The notes under the pieces were generated by a model. That model ran no database searches and was not told the DNA's origin. It saw only the letters and a list, made by a program, of their open reading frames with translations. Below are positions 37,701 through 46,997 of a DNA stretch of 64,000 nucleotides, piece by piece. This DNA comes from Desmodesmus armatus (lineage: Eukaryota > Chlorophyta > Chlorophyceae > Sphaeropleales > Scenedesmaceae). Numbering within the stretch: the stretch's first letter is position 1; every line of letters begins with the position of its first letter. The position numbers and the translations under genes were made by a program. The DNA is taken from the NCBI GenBank assembly GCA_007449985.2, contig VIIQ02000049.1:62001-126000 (forward strand), given 5' to 3'.

Positions 37701-37810
37701 TGGAGAGCAGTAAGCTGCCGGAGCTCATCAGCGAGGCACTTGTGCTGAAGCGCAAGCAGCATGCGCTGGCGGCACAGCGCAGGCAGCTTGCACTGGCGGC
37801 AAACCACTAG
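22750..37810 (+). CDS. GSL: 1,3-beta-glucan (callose) synthase, GT48 family, second paralogue
   Basis: Membrane enzyme making 1,3-beta-glucan from UDP-glucose. My 29-exon model is in frame and gives 2,360 residues. Exons: 22750-22788, 22871-22933, 23046-23264, 23518-23730, 24089-24559, 24888-25130, 25409-25515, 25800-25962, 26234-26389, 26681-26839, 27124-27666, 27990-28213, 28451-28571, 28843-29033, 29393-29537, 29704-30054, 30357-30860, 31279-31542, 31996-32601, 32803-32954, 33470-33794, 34062-34203, 34368-34591, 34881-34977, 35217-35450, 35826-36151, 36464-36719, 36998-37413, 37682-37810. FKS1 domain 1: LQFCIYTEAANLRHTP (about residue 145) and TYVEARS. Catalytic part: LLLWASWRGQLLARTVRGLM (about 1410), PINFES, GEGKPENQNHAVVF, LQTIDCNQDN, RFHYGHPDVW, GGVSKA, VGKGRDMGFE, GNGEQVLSRDV and GGAKYLPTGRGYKL, then C-terminal membrane helices. 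A charged helical insert of about 110 residues (about 1438-1546) precedes YHLVVSSQ. The intron after exon 6 uses a GC donor. Exon 1 is the least certain. No plant-type N-terminal Vta1-like domain is evident. Confidence 0.93.
25131..25408 (+). other. GC-AG intron with an 18-base perfect palindrome
   Basis: Exon 6 of the plus-strand glucan synthase ends CTGCAGCAG followed by GCAAGT, the consensus of GC-AG introns. It keeps phase 0 with the exon at 25409. Inside the intron GGAGATACTAGTATCTCC (25287-25304) is a perfect palindrome, followed directly by the short inverted repeat CGCACGGTGCG. Confidence 0.75.
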
Positions 37811-38518
37811 GGGGTATGCCCAGTCGCTGCCAGGTTTCAGGTGGCGCGTCCATTGCGATTGCGAGCGATCCCAACCTCAGCCTTTACTGTGGCTGTGCAT
37901 GAGTCTTGTCTGATGGTGGCCCAGCATTAGCCAGCGTTGGGGAAAGACAGCAACGTACACATGGCAGGCGGTTTGATACTTGGTTCTGGCCACAGCACGG
38001 GGTATGCCAGGCACAGCACAAGGCTACGTGATTGCTGACGATGCTCTTACACACTAGTAGGCATGCAGGGCTGCCCTGCAGGGCTTGGGATGCATGCGAA
38101 CGGTCACACATGGTCCAGGGCCACAGCCAACCATGTCAGCTTCATGCAGCATGCTCTCAAGAGGCGCTGCACAACTGTAAACGATGTGCCAGTGCTGCTG
38201 ACGCAGCCAGTGGCTACCTCACAAATGAGCATGAGCTTGTTGCACTCAGTAGACATCCCCAGCGGCAGTTGGACATTGTTGATGGCACTCTCACGGCAGG
38301 CGCGCTGCTTCCATGCATGATCTCTTACTAAGAGCTTTCACGGTGAAATTCAAGCCACAAGCATTACATGATGGTGATGAGACCACAATGTAGCAGCTCC
38401 CCTTTCTGCCAAGGCCATCATGGCCTTGACAAAGGCTGATGATTTACTCAGGCTGGCAAGAGGCAGGAGAACACCAAGCCTCCCAGCCGGTCAGGGTGGA
38501 CTACAACACTGCAACAAA
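37811..38518. other. Intergenic region between convergent genes
   Basis: It holds the 3' UTRs of the plus-strand glucan synthase and the minus-strand coiled-coil gene. TGTAA at 38176-38180 (plus) and its complement TTACA at 38364-38368 are possible poly(A) signals, 366 and about 150 bases past the respective stops. No coding evidence was seen. Confidence 0.5.
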
Positions 38519-39977
38519 TTAGTACTTTGCATTCACGGCAGCGTCATAGTCCCTGAAGGGCACAAATGCCTCAGGGAAGCCCTCGCCCTTTGCAGGCACA
38601 TACTGATAGACACCGGTGGGAATGTGCTGTTGCGTGCCTGCTGCACTCTTGCTCCACGCCTCCCAGGCAGGGATGCTCTCCCACAGGCTGCTGACAGTGA
38701 CATCAACACCTCCATCCGCTGTCACTGCCACACCAGGCAGCACCTGCAGATGCGCAGGAACGGGAAGAGCAGTAGACTACCTTGTCAGTTTGCTGCGGCT
38801 GCATGTGCACATGACATCACACTTGCACAACACGAGGATTGAGCCTCCCCCAACCAGGATTGAGGACCTGCTGGAATCTGTTCCAGGGGTCACTCACACC
38901 TATGCATGAGCAGCTTGTGCTAGTTCATAAAGTACATGCCTGCCATGACTGTACAGCCCTGTGATGAGTCCCGTTGAGATGGCAATCTGCCCAGTGGGAT
39001 GACATTGTGGCACCTGTCAACCCCTACAGCCAAGCCTGCACAGCTGCCCACCCCCACCTGCAGTCCCAGGAAGCCCTCCTGCTCCTGCAGCTGCGCCTCA
39101 CGGGACACCCAGTGCTTCAGGAACTCCAACAGCAGCGACTGACGCACCCAGAACCTGACACACAGACGGCAACATAGGATGGCACACGTCAGCAGGTTGC
39201 AAGCACAGCTGGCCCACCCTCAGCTGCCGTTATGAACAGACAGCAGCTCCCTGCTGTGTGTGCCACCACCAATAGCTTGGCCATGCGAGTCGACTGCTTG
39301 CCAAGCAGTCTTAGTAAGCCCTGCTGCAAATCAGTCTGTTGCTGGATGTGCCTGCCCACATTTTCAATCAGTCCCACCATCTTGGGAGATGACAGAAGGG
39401 CTGACCGGTTTCAAGCAGCACTGGCCAGATGCGTGCCTTCACTAACATTTGATGGAACTTGGCCGGCAACCCCCTCCCTCACTCTCTCACGCATATTGAT
39501 GATTGTTTGCAACCTGGGCATCCACATTGAGGTGCCCAGCCACGTCACTCAGTGGCCAGGTCACACTTACTTGTTTGTATTGGTAAAGCCAACCTGGCCG
39601 TCCTGAGGTGCCTTGCCCCTGCGCAGCTGCGCCACCACTGCGGCCTGCCTGTTGTACCACTGCTGCAGCTTGGCCAGGCGCGCCTCAAAGCCAGCTGCCT
39701 GCTGCTGCAGGGCTGACTCAGCTGCTGTAGCACGACCCGACGCCTCACGCAACTCACGCCTGCAAAAATGGTGCAGCCGCGCAAAAACACATGGGTTGAG
39801 GGAGGGGGGTTGGAGCAGCACCGTAAGGGAACAAGACCATCAAAGCGATGTACGGTAATGGTCGATAACAGCATCCTGTGCCCAAAGATACGTGATGTAC
39901 ACAGCAAGGGAAGGACGTGTCACTGCTCACGCCATCAGCTGAGAAGCCACCAGCTCCCAACACTTTGGCGGCTGGCT

Positions 39978-40024
<47 letters not shown>

Positions 40025-42716
40025 ACTTCACTCGTGCCGCACGCTGACTTGAAAGCAACCAGCTGAGGCCATGGGGTGCTACGTCTCACTCATTCCGTCA
40101 GCACAATGTGCCTCTGCTGCCGCCCAGCACTTCAAAGTGAGCCCACCGTCACCAACATACCACCCTTGCTACACCACCCTTCCTACAACACACCCACACA
40201 TCATCGGCCCCTGTGTCGCACAGTTGCCCCAGCCCACCTTGCATCAGCCAGCTGCACCCGCAGTCCAGCCATTTCCCGCTTTGCAACCTTGAGCTGCGCC
40301 ACAGCAGCAGCAGCATCAAGCGCACCGCCCACACCAGGCGGCGACACCACCACAGCAGCGGCAGCAGCAGCAGAAGCCACAGCAGGCGCTGCAGCAGCAG
40401 CAGGAGCAGCAGCGGCAGCCTCTGCTTGCTGCTTGGCATCTTGCAAGCTGGCTTGGAGGGCCTGCACCTGCTGCTGTGCCTGCTCCCGCTCTTGCCGCAA
40501 GCTGTCCCGCTGCTGCTGGGCCTCCAGTAGTTGGGCCTGCAGGTCCTGCTCAGCTGCTGCTGCCGCTGCTCCTGCAGCTGCTGCACCCTGTGCATTTGTT
40601 CGCAGGGTCTGAAGCTCCACCAGCAGCACTGCCTGCTCCCGCTGACTGTCCTGCAGCTGCTTCACCAGCTGCTGCTTCTCTGATGCCAGCTGCTGTGCTG
40701 CCTCCTGCACCTGCTGAAGCTGCCGCTGCACCTGCTCCTGCTGTTGCTGCAGTGCTTGCTGGTCATCCTGCTGCTGTGGACCCTGCTGCTGCTGCTGCTG
40801 CTGGCCTTCTGTGCCCCCCAGGCTCCACACCAGCTGGTCCTGCTCCAACACCTTGAGCCGCAGCTGCTGGACCTGCAGCACAGCAGGCAACAGAAACCGA
40901 CAGCTTGACCAACAGCTGTGACAGCACAGCGCTACCACAGTCATGGGCGGGGGGGGGGGGGGGCAGGGGAGTGATGCAACAAGGGGCATGTTCACCACAC
41001 AGCAAAGATGTTGCATACAGCAATAAAGCAGACACCGCTTCTGTGCAGTGCATACATTGAGCTTACCTGGACTGTGAGGTCCCTGTTCTTGTTGTGTGCA
41101 TCCCGCAGCTCCTTCCGGTGCGCATCCATCAGCCAGGCCAGGTCCTGAAGGGGCGGGGTGCAGAGAAAAAGGGGTGGGGGAAAGGGGCTGGGGTTTGGAC
41201 ATGATGTGGTAGAGGGAAGGGTAATGGTGGTGTTCTTCAACCACTTCATAAACTTCAGGGAGCGGACCCCAGCTGCCGCCTGGCTCTGCACCACTGCACC
41301 CCCTGGGTGCCCCACCCTGCTCGTGCTGGTTGACGGCCTGCCTGCCTGCTAGTGCCTCAGCATCGCTGCCCTGTGTGCGCGCCAGCTACAGCGGCACTGC
41401 CTAAGGGCCTCAACCTGTACAGCTCCATCCCCATCCGCCCAACAGCTGCGGTGTGCCCCCCACTCCCCATGCGTAAACTTATCACCGGCCACCCTGCATG
41501 ACCCACCTGCTTGTCTTGCTTGTTTATCCTGTGCTGCCAGTGCGTCTGCAATGTTGGCCTGTGTGGCTACAGCTGCATCCTCAACCTGCACACGCCTCTG
41601 CCCCCATCCACCCAACAGCTGCAGGGTGTCCCCCCCCCCCCCACACGCCCACCCTGCGTGACCCACCTGTTTGTGTTGCTTGTTGGCCTGTGCTGCCAGT
41701 GCCTCTGCGTCATTGCCCTGGCTGCGCACCAGCTGCAGCTGCATCCTCAGCCTGTACAGGTCCTGGCACTGCTTGTCATAGGCCATCTGCAGGTCCCTGT
41801 GCTCCATTAGCTCACCCCCCATGCTGCTGACCTGACCCTGCGTGTCTGACAGCTGGTTGCGCAGACTGACTGCTTCAGCCTCAGCGCTTGCGAGCCGCTC
41901 CTGCAGGACGTCGGCTGCTGCTCGCGCCTGCTCCAGCTCAAGCTGCAGTTGCTGTGCCACTGCGTCGCCTTTGCTGGGGTGGGTGGGGTAGGGGTGGGGG
42001 TGTTGATGGGGCTGCTGCTGGTGCTGGGGGCTGCAGGGATTGTGCTGGCTGTCAGCATGGCTTGCTGCTCAAGGTCCAACTGCACCTGCAGCTCCTGCAG
42101 CAGCTGCTGCAAGTCTGAGGTGTCGCCGCTAGGCCGGTTGCCTTGTATGTGCTGCTGCTGCTGTGCCTCTGCGAGCCGCATCAGCACTTCCAGGTGGCGT
42201 TCAGCCTTTGCTTTGAGCTCCTTGGCCAGTGCAGGGTTACTGATGCGCGCACTGTGCACCAGCTGATCCTGGACCTGACTCATGAGGCCTTGTATGGTGG
42301 CCATGTTGTCAGACCAGTTGGGCTGTACCTGTCTGACAGTTGACACCCTTTGTGGGGGAGGAGGAGGGGGGGGGGAGAGAGGGGGGAGGTGTGTGTGTGA
42401 CCAGACAGAAGACAGGCAGAAACAGTCGGAATTTGTTCCAGTAGAGAGCACATCAGCAGCCTGGTGGCCACAACCAGCGCATCAGCAGCACCACGAGACC
42501 CATGTCTGTCATGCCACACAAGACACGATGGTACTTGCCAGCCAACAGAAGAATAGATCAGCAGCACCCAGTTCCAGCTGGCTAGAGCAGCCCTGGTACA
42601 CACGACACTTACCGCTGCCCATTGCCTCCATTTCCAGTTCCCCCACGAGCAATGATCGAACGCCGAGCTGGCAACTGCGGACTGCACATGCGAGTTTGCA
42701 CTGTTCGACACAGCAT
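38519..42716 (-). CDS. Organelle-targeted coiled-coil protein of unknown function
   Basis: I do not recognise the family. The start at 42716 gives an Arg/Ser/Cys-rich, acid-free leader (MLCRTVQTRMCSPQLPARRS) like a plastid or mitochondrial transit peptide. Model: 42716-42613, 42347-41667, 41144-41067, 40872-40238, 39759-39571, 39154-39058, 38743-38519; about 669 residues. All junctions keep phase if one base is added near 41975, where the frame changes between an AKA and a GDAVAQQL reading. Long heptad-rich stretches follow, with heavy Q runs (about 40400-40870) and an Ala-rich spacer. The C-terminal 75 residues are different: compact, with SSLWESIPAWEAWSKS and IPTGVYQYVPAKGEGF, ending FRDYDAAVNAKY. 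That module looks conserved and globular, but I cannot name it. A structural or tethering role in an organelle is inference only. Confidence 0.68.
39979..40024. repeat. (CAGC)n microsatellite
   Basis: About eleven perfect CAGC tetranucleotides in tandem, lying in the intron between the 40872-40238 and 39759-39571 exons of the minus-strand coiled-coil gene. Confidence 0.95.
41145..41666 (-). repeat. Intron made of degenerate tandem copies of the preceding exon end
   Basis: The exon ending at 41667 finishes with GACGCAGAGGCACTGGCAGC and a GTGGGTCA donor. Downstream the same block recurs around 41507-41600 (GACGCACTGGCAGCACAG, again followed by GTGGGTCA). A third, more decayed copy lies around 41340-41460 and includes CAGCTGTTGGGCGGATGGGG. 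The first copy could be read as a 79-base exon, but that breaks phase with the exon at 41144. I therefore treat the copies as intronic pseudo-exons. Confidence 0.65.
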
Positions 42717-43037
42717 CTTGGCCTTAACTGCCTTGACTGCCCTGATATGATGAGTAGGTTGTGATCGGACTACAGGAGGACCAAGGGCATGTGAGGATTG
42801 TAGCAATGGCGAATGGAACGTCTGGCAGTTGGATATGACAGTTCCCTTCTCAACATGACAGTTCCCTACATGCCAAGTTGAAGGGGACCAGTAATTGACA
42901 CCCAAATCCCTTACCCTTCCCTACATCAAGGAGCACACCCTTTTGCACATCAGCATCGGAGCTGCGCACCTGTCTCCCCCGCACCCCCCCCCCTTTCCAC
43001 CCACCCACCCACACACTCTCCTACACAAGCCAGGAGT
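42717..43037. promoter_or_regulatory. Shared upstream region of two divergent genes
   Basis: The coiled-coil gene starts at 42716 on minus and the DUF2358-like gene at 43038 on plus, leaving 321 bases for both promoters. No TATA box stands out. The right half is C-rich with CCCACCCACCCA repeats. Confidence 0.5.
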
Positions 43038-45221
43038 ATGCAAGCGACCAAGCACCCTCTGTGTCGGACAGTACATACTGCAAAAGCTCCCCATTCCTTG
43101 TGCATTGTGCGGGCCCAACAGCCACGACAGCAGCTGCAGCAACCTCCGACAGAATCACAGCAGGAGCAACAGCAGCAACATGGTGAGGACTTCCCTCCGC
43201 TTCTTTGCGCACCCAGCTTCCTTGCAGCAGCGTTGCAGAGGCCTTAACAAACACACCCAGTAAATCAATGGCTGGGCCTGAAGCAGAACCCCTGCCTGCC
43301 TGCAGGTAGCAACCCGGTGGTGACAGCGCTTGTGTCAGCAATGACAGAGTCACTGCGGCTTCTGGGGATCGGGTGAGTGCCTGAGCCTCTGTTGACCAAT
43401 CACCCAAGCCTCAGCAGCACGTCAGTAGGTGAAGAGGTGTTGATGTGTGGCCATCAGTTGCCGTCACGGCTCCACCGGGCGCAAGCATATAGTCTTCACA
43501 GCCAGGCCACTGTTCAGCCTCACCCGCCTTTCCTATGCCTCTCCTCTTCCCCTGCCCCCGGCCCCGCACCTGGCTCACAAGCGGCAGGTGCATGTTGGTG
43601 GGCCGCCATCAGAGGTTCGAGTGCCGGCATGCATGGCACCCAGCAGTGCCAATTCCCAGCACTTGGGCCAGCATGGTACACCACACCAAGTCGGGCCAGA
43701 AAGTTGGCTAGACGGGCCAGTGGTGTAATTGCAAGCCTGTTGCTGCTGCTGCTGCTGCTGTTGCAGGAAGCGACAGTACCAGGACATTGCTGGCCAGACG
43801 TCTGCAAACGCGCCCTTGCAGCCAGGGATGACTGGGAGCTGGTAGAGAGGCTGCAGGTTGACTTCCAGCGAGCCTACTTTGTCACAGGTGACGAGCTGTA
43901 GGGTGTTAAGTGGAGTGAATGCTACAGGTACAGCAGCGCTGTAACTGCACACGTATTGCTGATGATGTGATGGGCTGCATGGTGCATACAGGCCCCTGCC
44001 TGCAGCACTTGTTGCATTGACCACCAGCCATGCTGGGGGCCCCGCCCACTTTGACTGTGAAGTTCACCGGGTGGGCCTTAACTATGCTTCTTGATGGCAT
44101 TGCTGCTGCAGGTGTGATTGACGACAGCATATATGACCCGAACTGCACCTTTGTTGACCCAACGGTCCAGTTCTCAGGTGGGTTTGGGTGGGCATGTGGG
44201 AGCGTGCCTAGCAACTGACAAGGTGTGGGCGTGCGGGAGCGCACCCAGCACCTATCAAGGCGATGCTCATGCAATGTCAGAAGGTTGCAGCCCTGACAGT
44301 GCAGTTGCTTGAGGTGGGGCGTGATGAGTTGGCAAAGCACTGTCGGGCTGTACAGCATTGTCCCCAGCCAGCAAACTACGCCACTTTGATAGCACCACAC
44401 CAGGGGGCTTAGTGGTACAATGCAGCTTCCTGCAGGGGTGAGCTGCAACTGCGTTTGTGTCTGATGTGTGTTGTGCAGGGCTGGACCTGTGGAAGCGTAA
44501 CCTGCAGCTGCTGGTGCCCTTTCTGGTGCAACCCAAAATCACACTCTACTCCACAGACATCCGGCAGAGCAGCAGCCCGCCTGAGGTTGAGGTACGTCTG
44601 GCCGTGCGCTCCCTTGTGACGCCATGCAGCACTTCTTCAAGTCATGCAGCGTGGGGGCTTGGTGCAGGGCTGGTGCATGTCAACAGGTCAGCATCCAGCT
44701 GCGTTTGGGGGAGCTGTCTGGGAACCTCATGCAGTACTGCAATGCGCACCTGTGTTGCAGCCCTGGGCTGGCTGTCATGAGGGGTACGAAAGTGCTCACT
44801 GTGCCCTTATGTTGTGTGCAGGCTGGCTGGCAGTTGGCTACATGGCTGTCGTTGCCCTGGAAGCCATATGTTGAAATAGAGGGCCGCACAGTGTACACAC
44901 TCAACAGGAATGGCACACAGGTGTGAGCTGCCCTGCTGCTTGAGGGCTTGACACCTCTCAGGCAGTCACGCGTCAATCGTGATGATCATGCTGTCTGAAG
45001 TTGCAGCTAGGATAATGCAGGCCAGCACTTCGCAACTGACATGCAGCTGCACCCTTTGTCATGTGCGTCACTCCATGATCCTAGGTGATATCACTTTTTG
45101 TGCTTACTGTGTGTTGCTTGTTCAGGTTGTGAGGCATGAAGAGTTTTGGAACGTCAGCCCTCTGGCGGCACTTGCCATGATGTTCAGACCAGGCCCTCCC
45201 ATCCCCACCAGCACACAGTGA
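43038..45221 (+). CDS. DUF2358 (NTF2/SnoaL-like fold) protein, probably organelle-targeted
   Basis: Matches the DUF2358 family of plants, algae and cyanobacteria; its biochemical role is not known. Model: 43038-43182, 43306-43372, 43767-43887, 44112-44177, 44479-44591, 44822-44920, 45126-45221; 235 residues. The first exon (about 48 residues, basic, Gln-rich, starting MQATKHPLCRTVHTAK) looks like a transit peptide. Family signature residues follow: LVERLQVDFQRAYFVTG, then DDSIYDPNCTFVDPTVQFSG, LDLWKRNLQLLVPFL, GWQLATWLSLPWKPYVEIEG and RHEEFWNVSPLAALAMMFRP. All junctions agree in phase only if one G is added to the GGG run at 43825-43827; as written, exon 3 runs into a TAG. A sequence error is more likely than a true break. 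TGTAA at 45377-45381 is a candidate poly(A) signal 156 bases past the stop. Confidence 0.78.
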
Positions 45222-45771
45222 CAGAGGTACAGGAGTGATACATCTGTGTGTGCATGTGATGGTGAGGGGTTGACGTGTGTTTGCAATCACTTCATATCTG
45301 CTCCTGCTTCACCCAGCTGCAGGAGGATTGGAGTGTGGTTGTACAGCACCACTGGTGATGGCTAGGTGTCAAATGTTGTAAGCATGGTGGGCATCAGGAC
45401 GCCAGGGTCCCATGAGAGGGCACTGATTGGGTGCAGATACTACAAGTTCAAAAGCTGGGTGGTGCATCAGCACGGCACAGCATCTCTACCGTGCGGTCAA
45501 GCCATTTTGGGTTGCCAGAGTGCACATCCTACAAGTTGCATGGCTGCAACACATTTCACTCTTGAGGCTTGTGTGTGACGCATGATGCAACACCTCAGCT
45601 ACAGATAAACTGAAAAGCTTAAAAAACTTTCATTGGTCAACAGCAGCAAACACTCAACTTAGCATGCACAACAGACAACACACAAGAAGCACCTGACAGC
45701 CCATCAACGCATTAGCACACATTAAATACAATAGCAAGCTGCCAGCCAAGGTTCCTTTCCAGGAGTTTGGT

Positions 45772-45787
45772 GGTGTCGAAAGACACC
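45772..45787 (-). terminator. Histone 3' stem-loop of H2A
   Basis: On the minus strand the sequence is GGTGTC-TTTC-GACACC: a 6-base-pair stem with a 4-base loop, the replication-dependent histone mRNA 3' processing element. It lies 95 bases past the H2A stop. Confidence 0.93.
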
Positions 45788-45881
45788 AGTTTGGGGTGGG
45801 TGAGCATCAGCAGCAGTGTTGGCAGCCAGCATGGCAGCGCTGCCAACACTGCTGCGCTCCAGCACTACAAGAGTGCTGCAT

Positions 45882-46271
45882 TTACTCGGCGTCAGCCTTG
45901 CCGTTGCTCTTCTTGGGCAGCAGGGAGCCGTGGATGTTGGGCAGCACACCACCGCTGGCGATGGTCACGGTGCCCAGCAGCTTGCTCAGCTCCTCGTCGT
46001 TCCTGATTGCGAGCTGGATGTGGCGGGGGATGATGCGGTTCTTCTTGTTGTCACGGGCAGCGTTGCCTGCCAGCTCCAGCACCTCAGCGGCCAGGTACTC
46101 CAGTACAGCAGCAAGGTACACGGGGGCACCTGCTCCGATACGCTCGGCATAGCGTCCCTTCTTCAGGTAGCGAGCCAGACGACCCACGGGGAACTGCAGG
46201 CCGGCCTTGCTTGAGCGAGACACGGCCTTGCCCTTGGCCTTGCCTGCTGCCTTGCCACGTCCGCCAGACAT
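45882..46271 (-). CDS. H2A: Histone H2A
   Basis: Core nucleosome histone, 129 residues, no intron. It starts [20 protein letters not shown] and carries the signature [20 protein letters not shown], the acidic-patch segment [20 protein letters not shown], then [20 protein letters not shown] and [15 protein letters not shown]. The C-terminus lacks an SQEY/SQEF (H2A.X) motif, so it is canonical H2A. It is divergent from H2B across 267 bases and has a 3' stem-loop, both typical of S-phase-expressed copies. I chose ATG 46271 over the longer upstream frame because it matches the conserved histone N-terminus. Confidence 0.98.
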   Translation of the reverse strand: MSGGRGKAAGKAKGKAVSRSSKAGLQFPVGRLARYLKKGRYAERIGAGAPVYLAAVLEYLAAEVLELAGNAARDNKKNRIIPRHIQLAIRNDEELSKLLGTVTIASGGVLPNIHGSLLPKKSNGKADAE

Positions 46272-46538
46272 GATTGCTTTGTGAAGGTTGTTTGGGGTAG
46301 AGGAAAGGTAAGATGGTGATTGGTTGTCTACACGTAAACTTTTTATATATAGGAGAACGCAGGGCAGGGCGCTCAACGCGATGCCTCAGGCTCAACTCTG
46401 AGTCTGAGTCGGAGTCGAGGCACGCTGAGTCTCGCTCACCAATCGCACCTGTATAAATCCTCCTTCAGACGTCCGACACATCAACGCACCTCTTATCACC
46501 CTTTGTACGCACTCCCAAACACACAACAAACAGCTACC
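46272..46538. promoter_or_regulatory. Bidirectional H2A/H2B promoter
   Basis: A TATA box for H2A (ATATATAAAAA on minus, 46340-46350) lies about 70 bases before its ATG. TATAAAT (46452-46458) lies about 80 bases before the H2B ATG. Between them (46377-46430) is a cluster of CTCAAC, GAGTC and TGAGTC repeats, also seen upstream of the other histone genes here. A CCAAT box is at 46439-46443. Confidence 0.85.
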
Positions 46539-46904
46539 ATGGCCCCTCCCAAGGCTGCCGAGAAGGCCCCCGCAAAGGCACCTGCCAAGAAGACCACTGA
46601 CGCAAAGAAGAAGAAGAAGGTCTCCAAGGCCGAGACCTACAAGATCTACATCTACAAGGTGCTCAAGCAGGTGCACCCCGACACTGGCATCAGCTCCAAG
46701 GCCATGTCCATCATGAACTCCTTCATCAACGACATCTTCGAGAAGATTGCCAGCGAGGCCTCCCGCCTGGCCAGGTACAACAAGAAGCCCACAATCACCT
46801 CCCGCGAGATCCAGACCGCTGTGCGCCTGATCCTGCCCGGAGAGCTGGCCAAGCACGCCGTGTCTGAGGGCACCAAGGCAGTGACCAAGTTCACCTCTGC
46901 CTAA
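46539..46904 (+). CDS. H2B: Histone H2B
   Basis: Core histone, 121 residues, no intron. The N-terminal tail is Lys/Ala/Pro-rich ([20 protein letters not shown], then a five-Lys run). The histone fold shows [60 protein letters not shown] and [20 protein letters not shown], ending KFTSA. Start chosen at ATG 46539 within CTACCATGG. It is paired head to head with H2A, and a stem-loop lies 78 bases past the stop. Confidence 0.98.
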   Translation: MAPPKAAEKAPAKAPAKKTTDAKKKKKVSKAETYKIYIYKVLKQVHPDTGISSKAMSIMNSFINDIFEKIASEASRLARYNKKPTITSREIQTAVRLILPGELAKHAVSEGTKAVTKFTSA

Positions 46905-46981
46905 GCTGGCAGTGTGGTTGTGCCCTTCCTCCTCCCTCCCCAGGGAGGCTGGAGGGGCCAGCTGCAACCCCTCCCCAAAAT

Positions 46982-46997
46982 GGTGTCTTTCGACGCC
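46982..46997 (+). terminator. Histone 3' stem-loop of H2B
   Basis: GGTGTC-TTTC-GACGCC: a 6-base-pair stem containing one G-T (G-U in RNA) pair, with loop TTTC. Confidence 0.92.

Noticed and set aside
39189..39380. Minus-strand frame with a helical sequence (IENVGRHIQQQTDLQQGLLR) as an extra exon of the coiled-coil gene
   Set aside because: The composition is attractive, but no acceptor fits the phase left by the exon ending at 39571, which joins perfectly to 39154. It remains possible as an alternative exon.
41507..41585. A 79-base exon of the coiled-coil gene
   Set aside because: It has good acceptor and donor sites but would shift the phase against the next exon at 41144, while skipping it keeps phase 0. 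It is better explained as a duplicated exon end.
46272..46395. N-terminal extension of H2A to 46376
   Set aside because: The longer frame covers the TATA box and the untranslated leader; the conserved histone start is at 46271.
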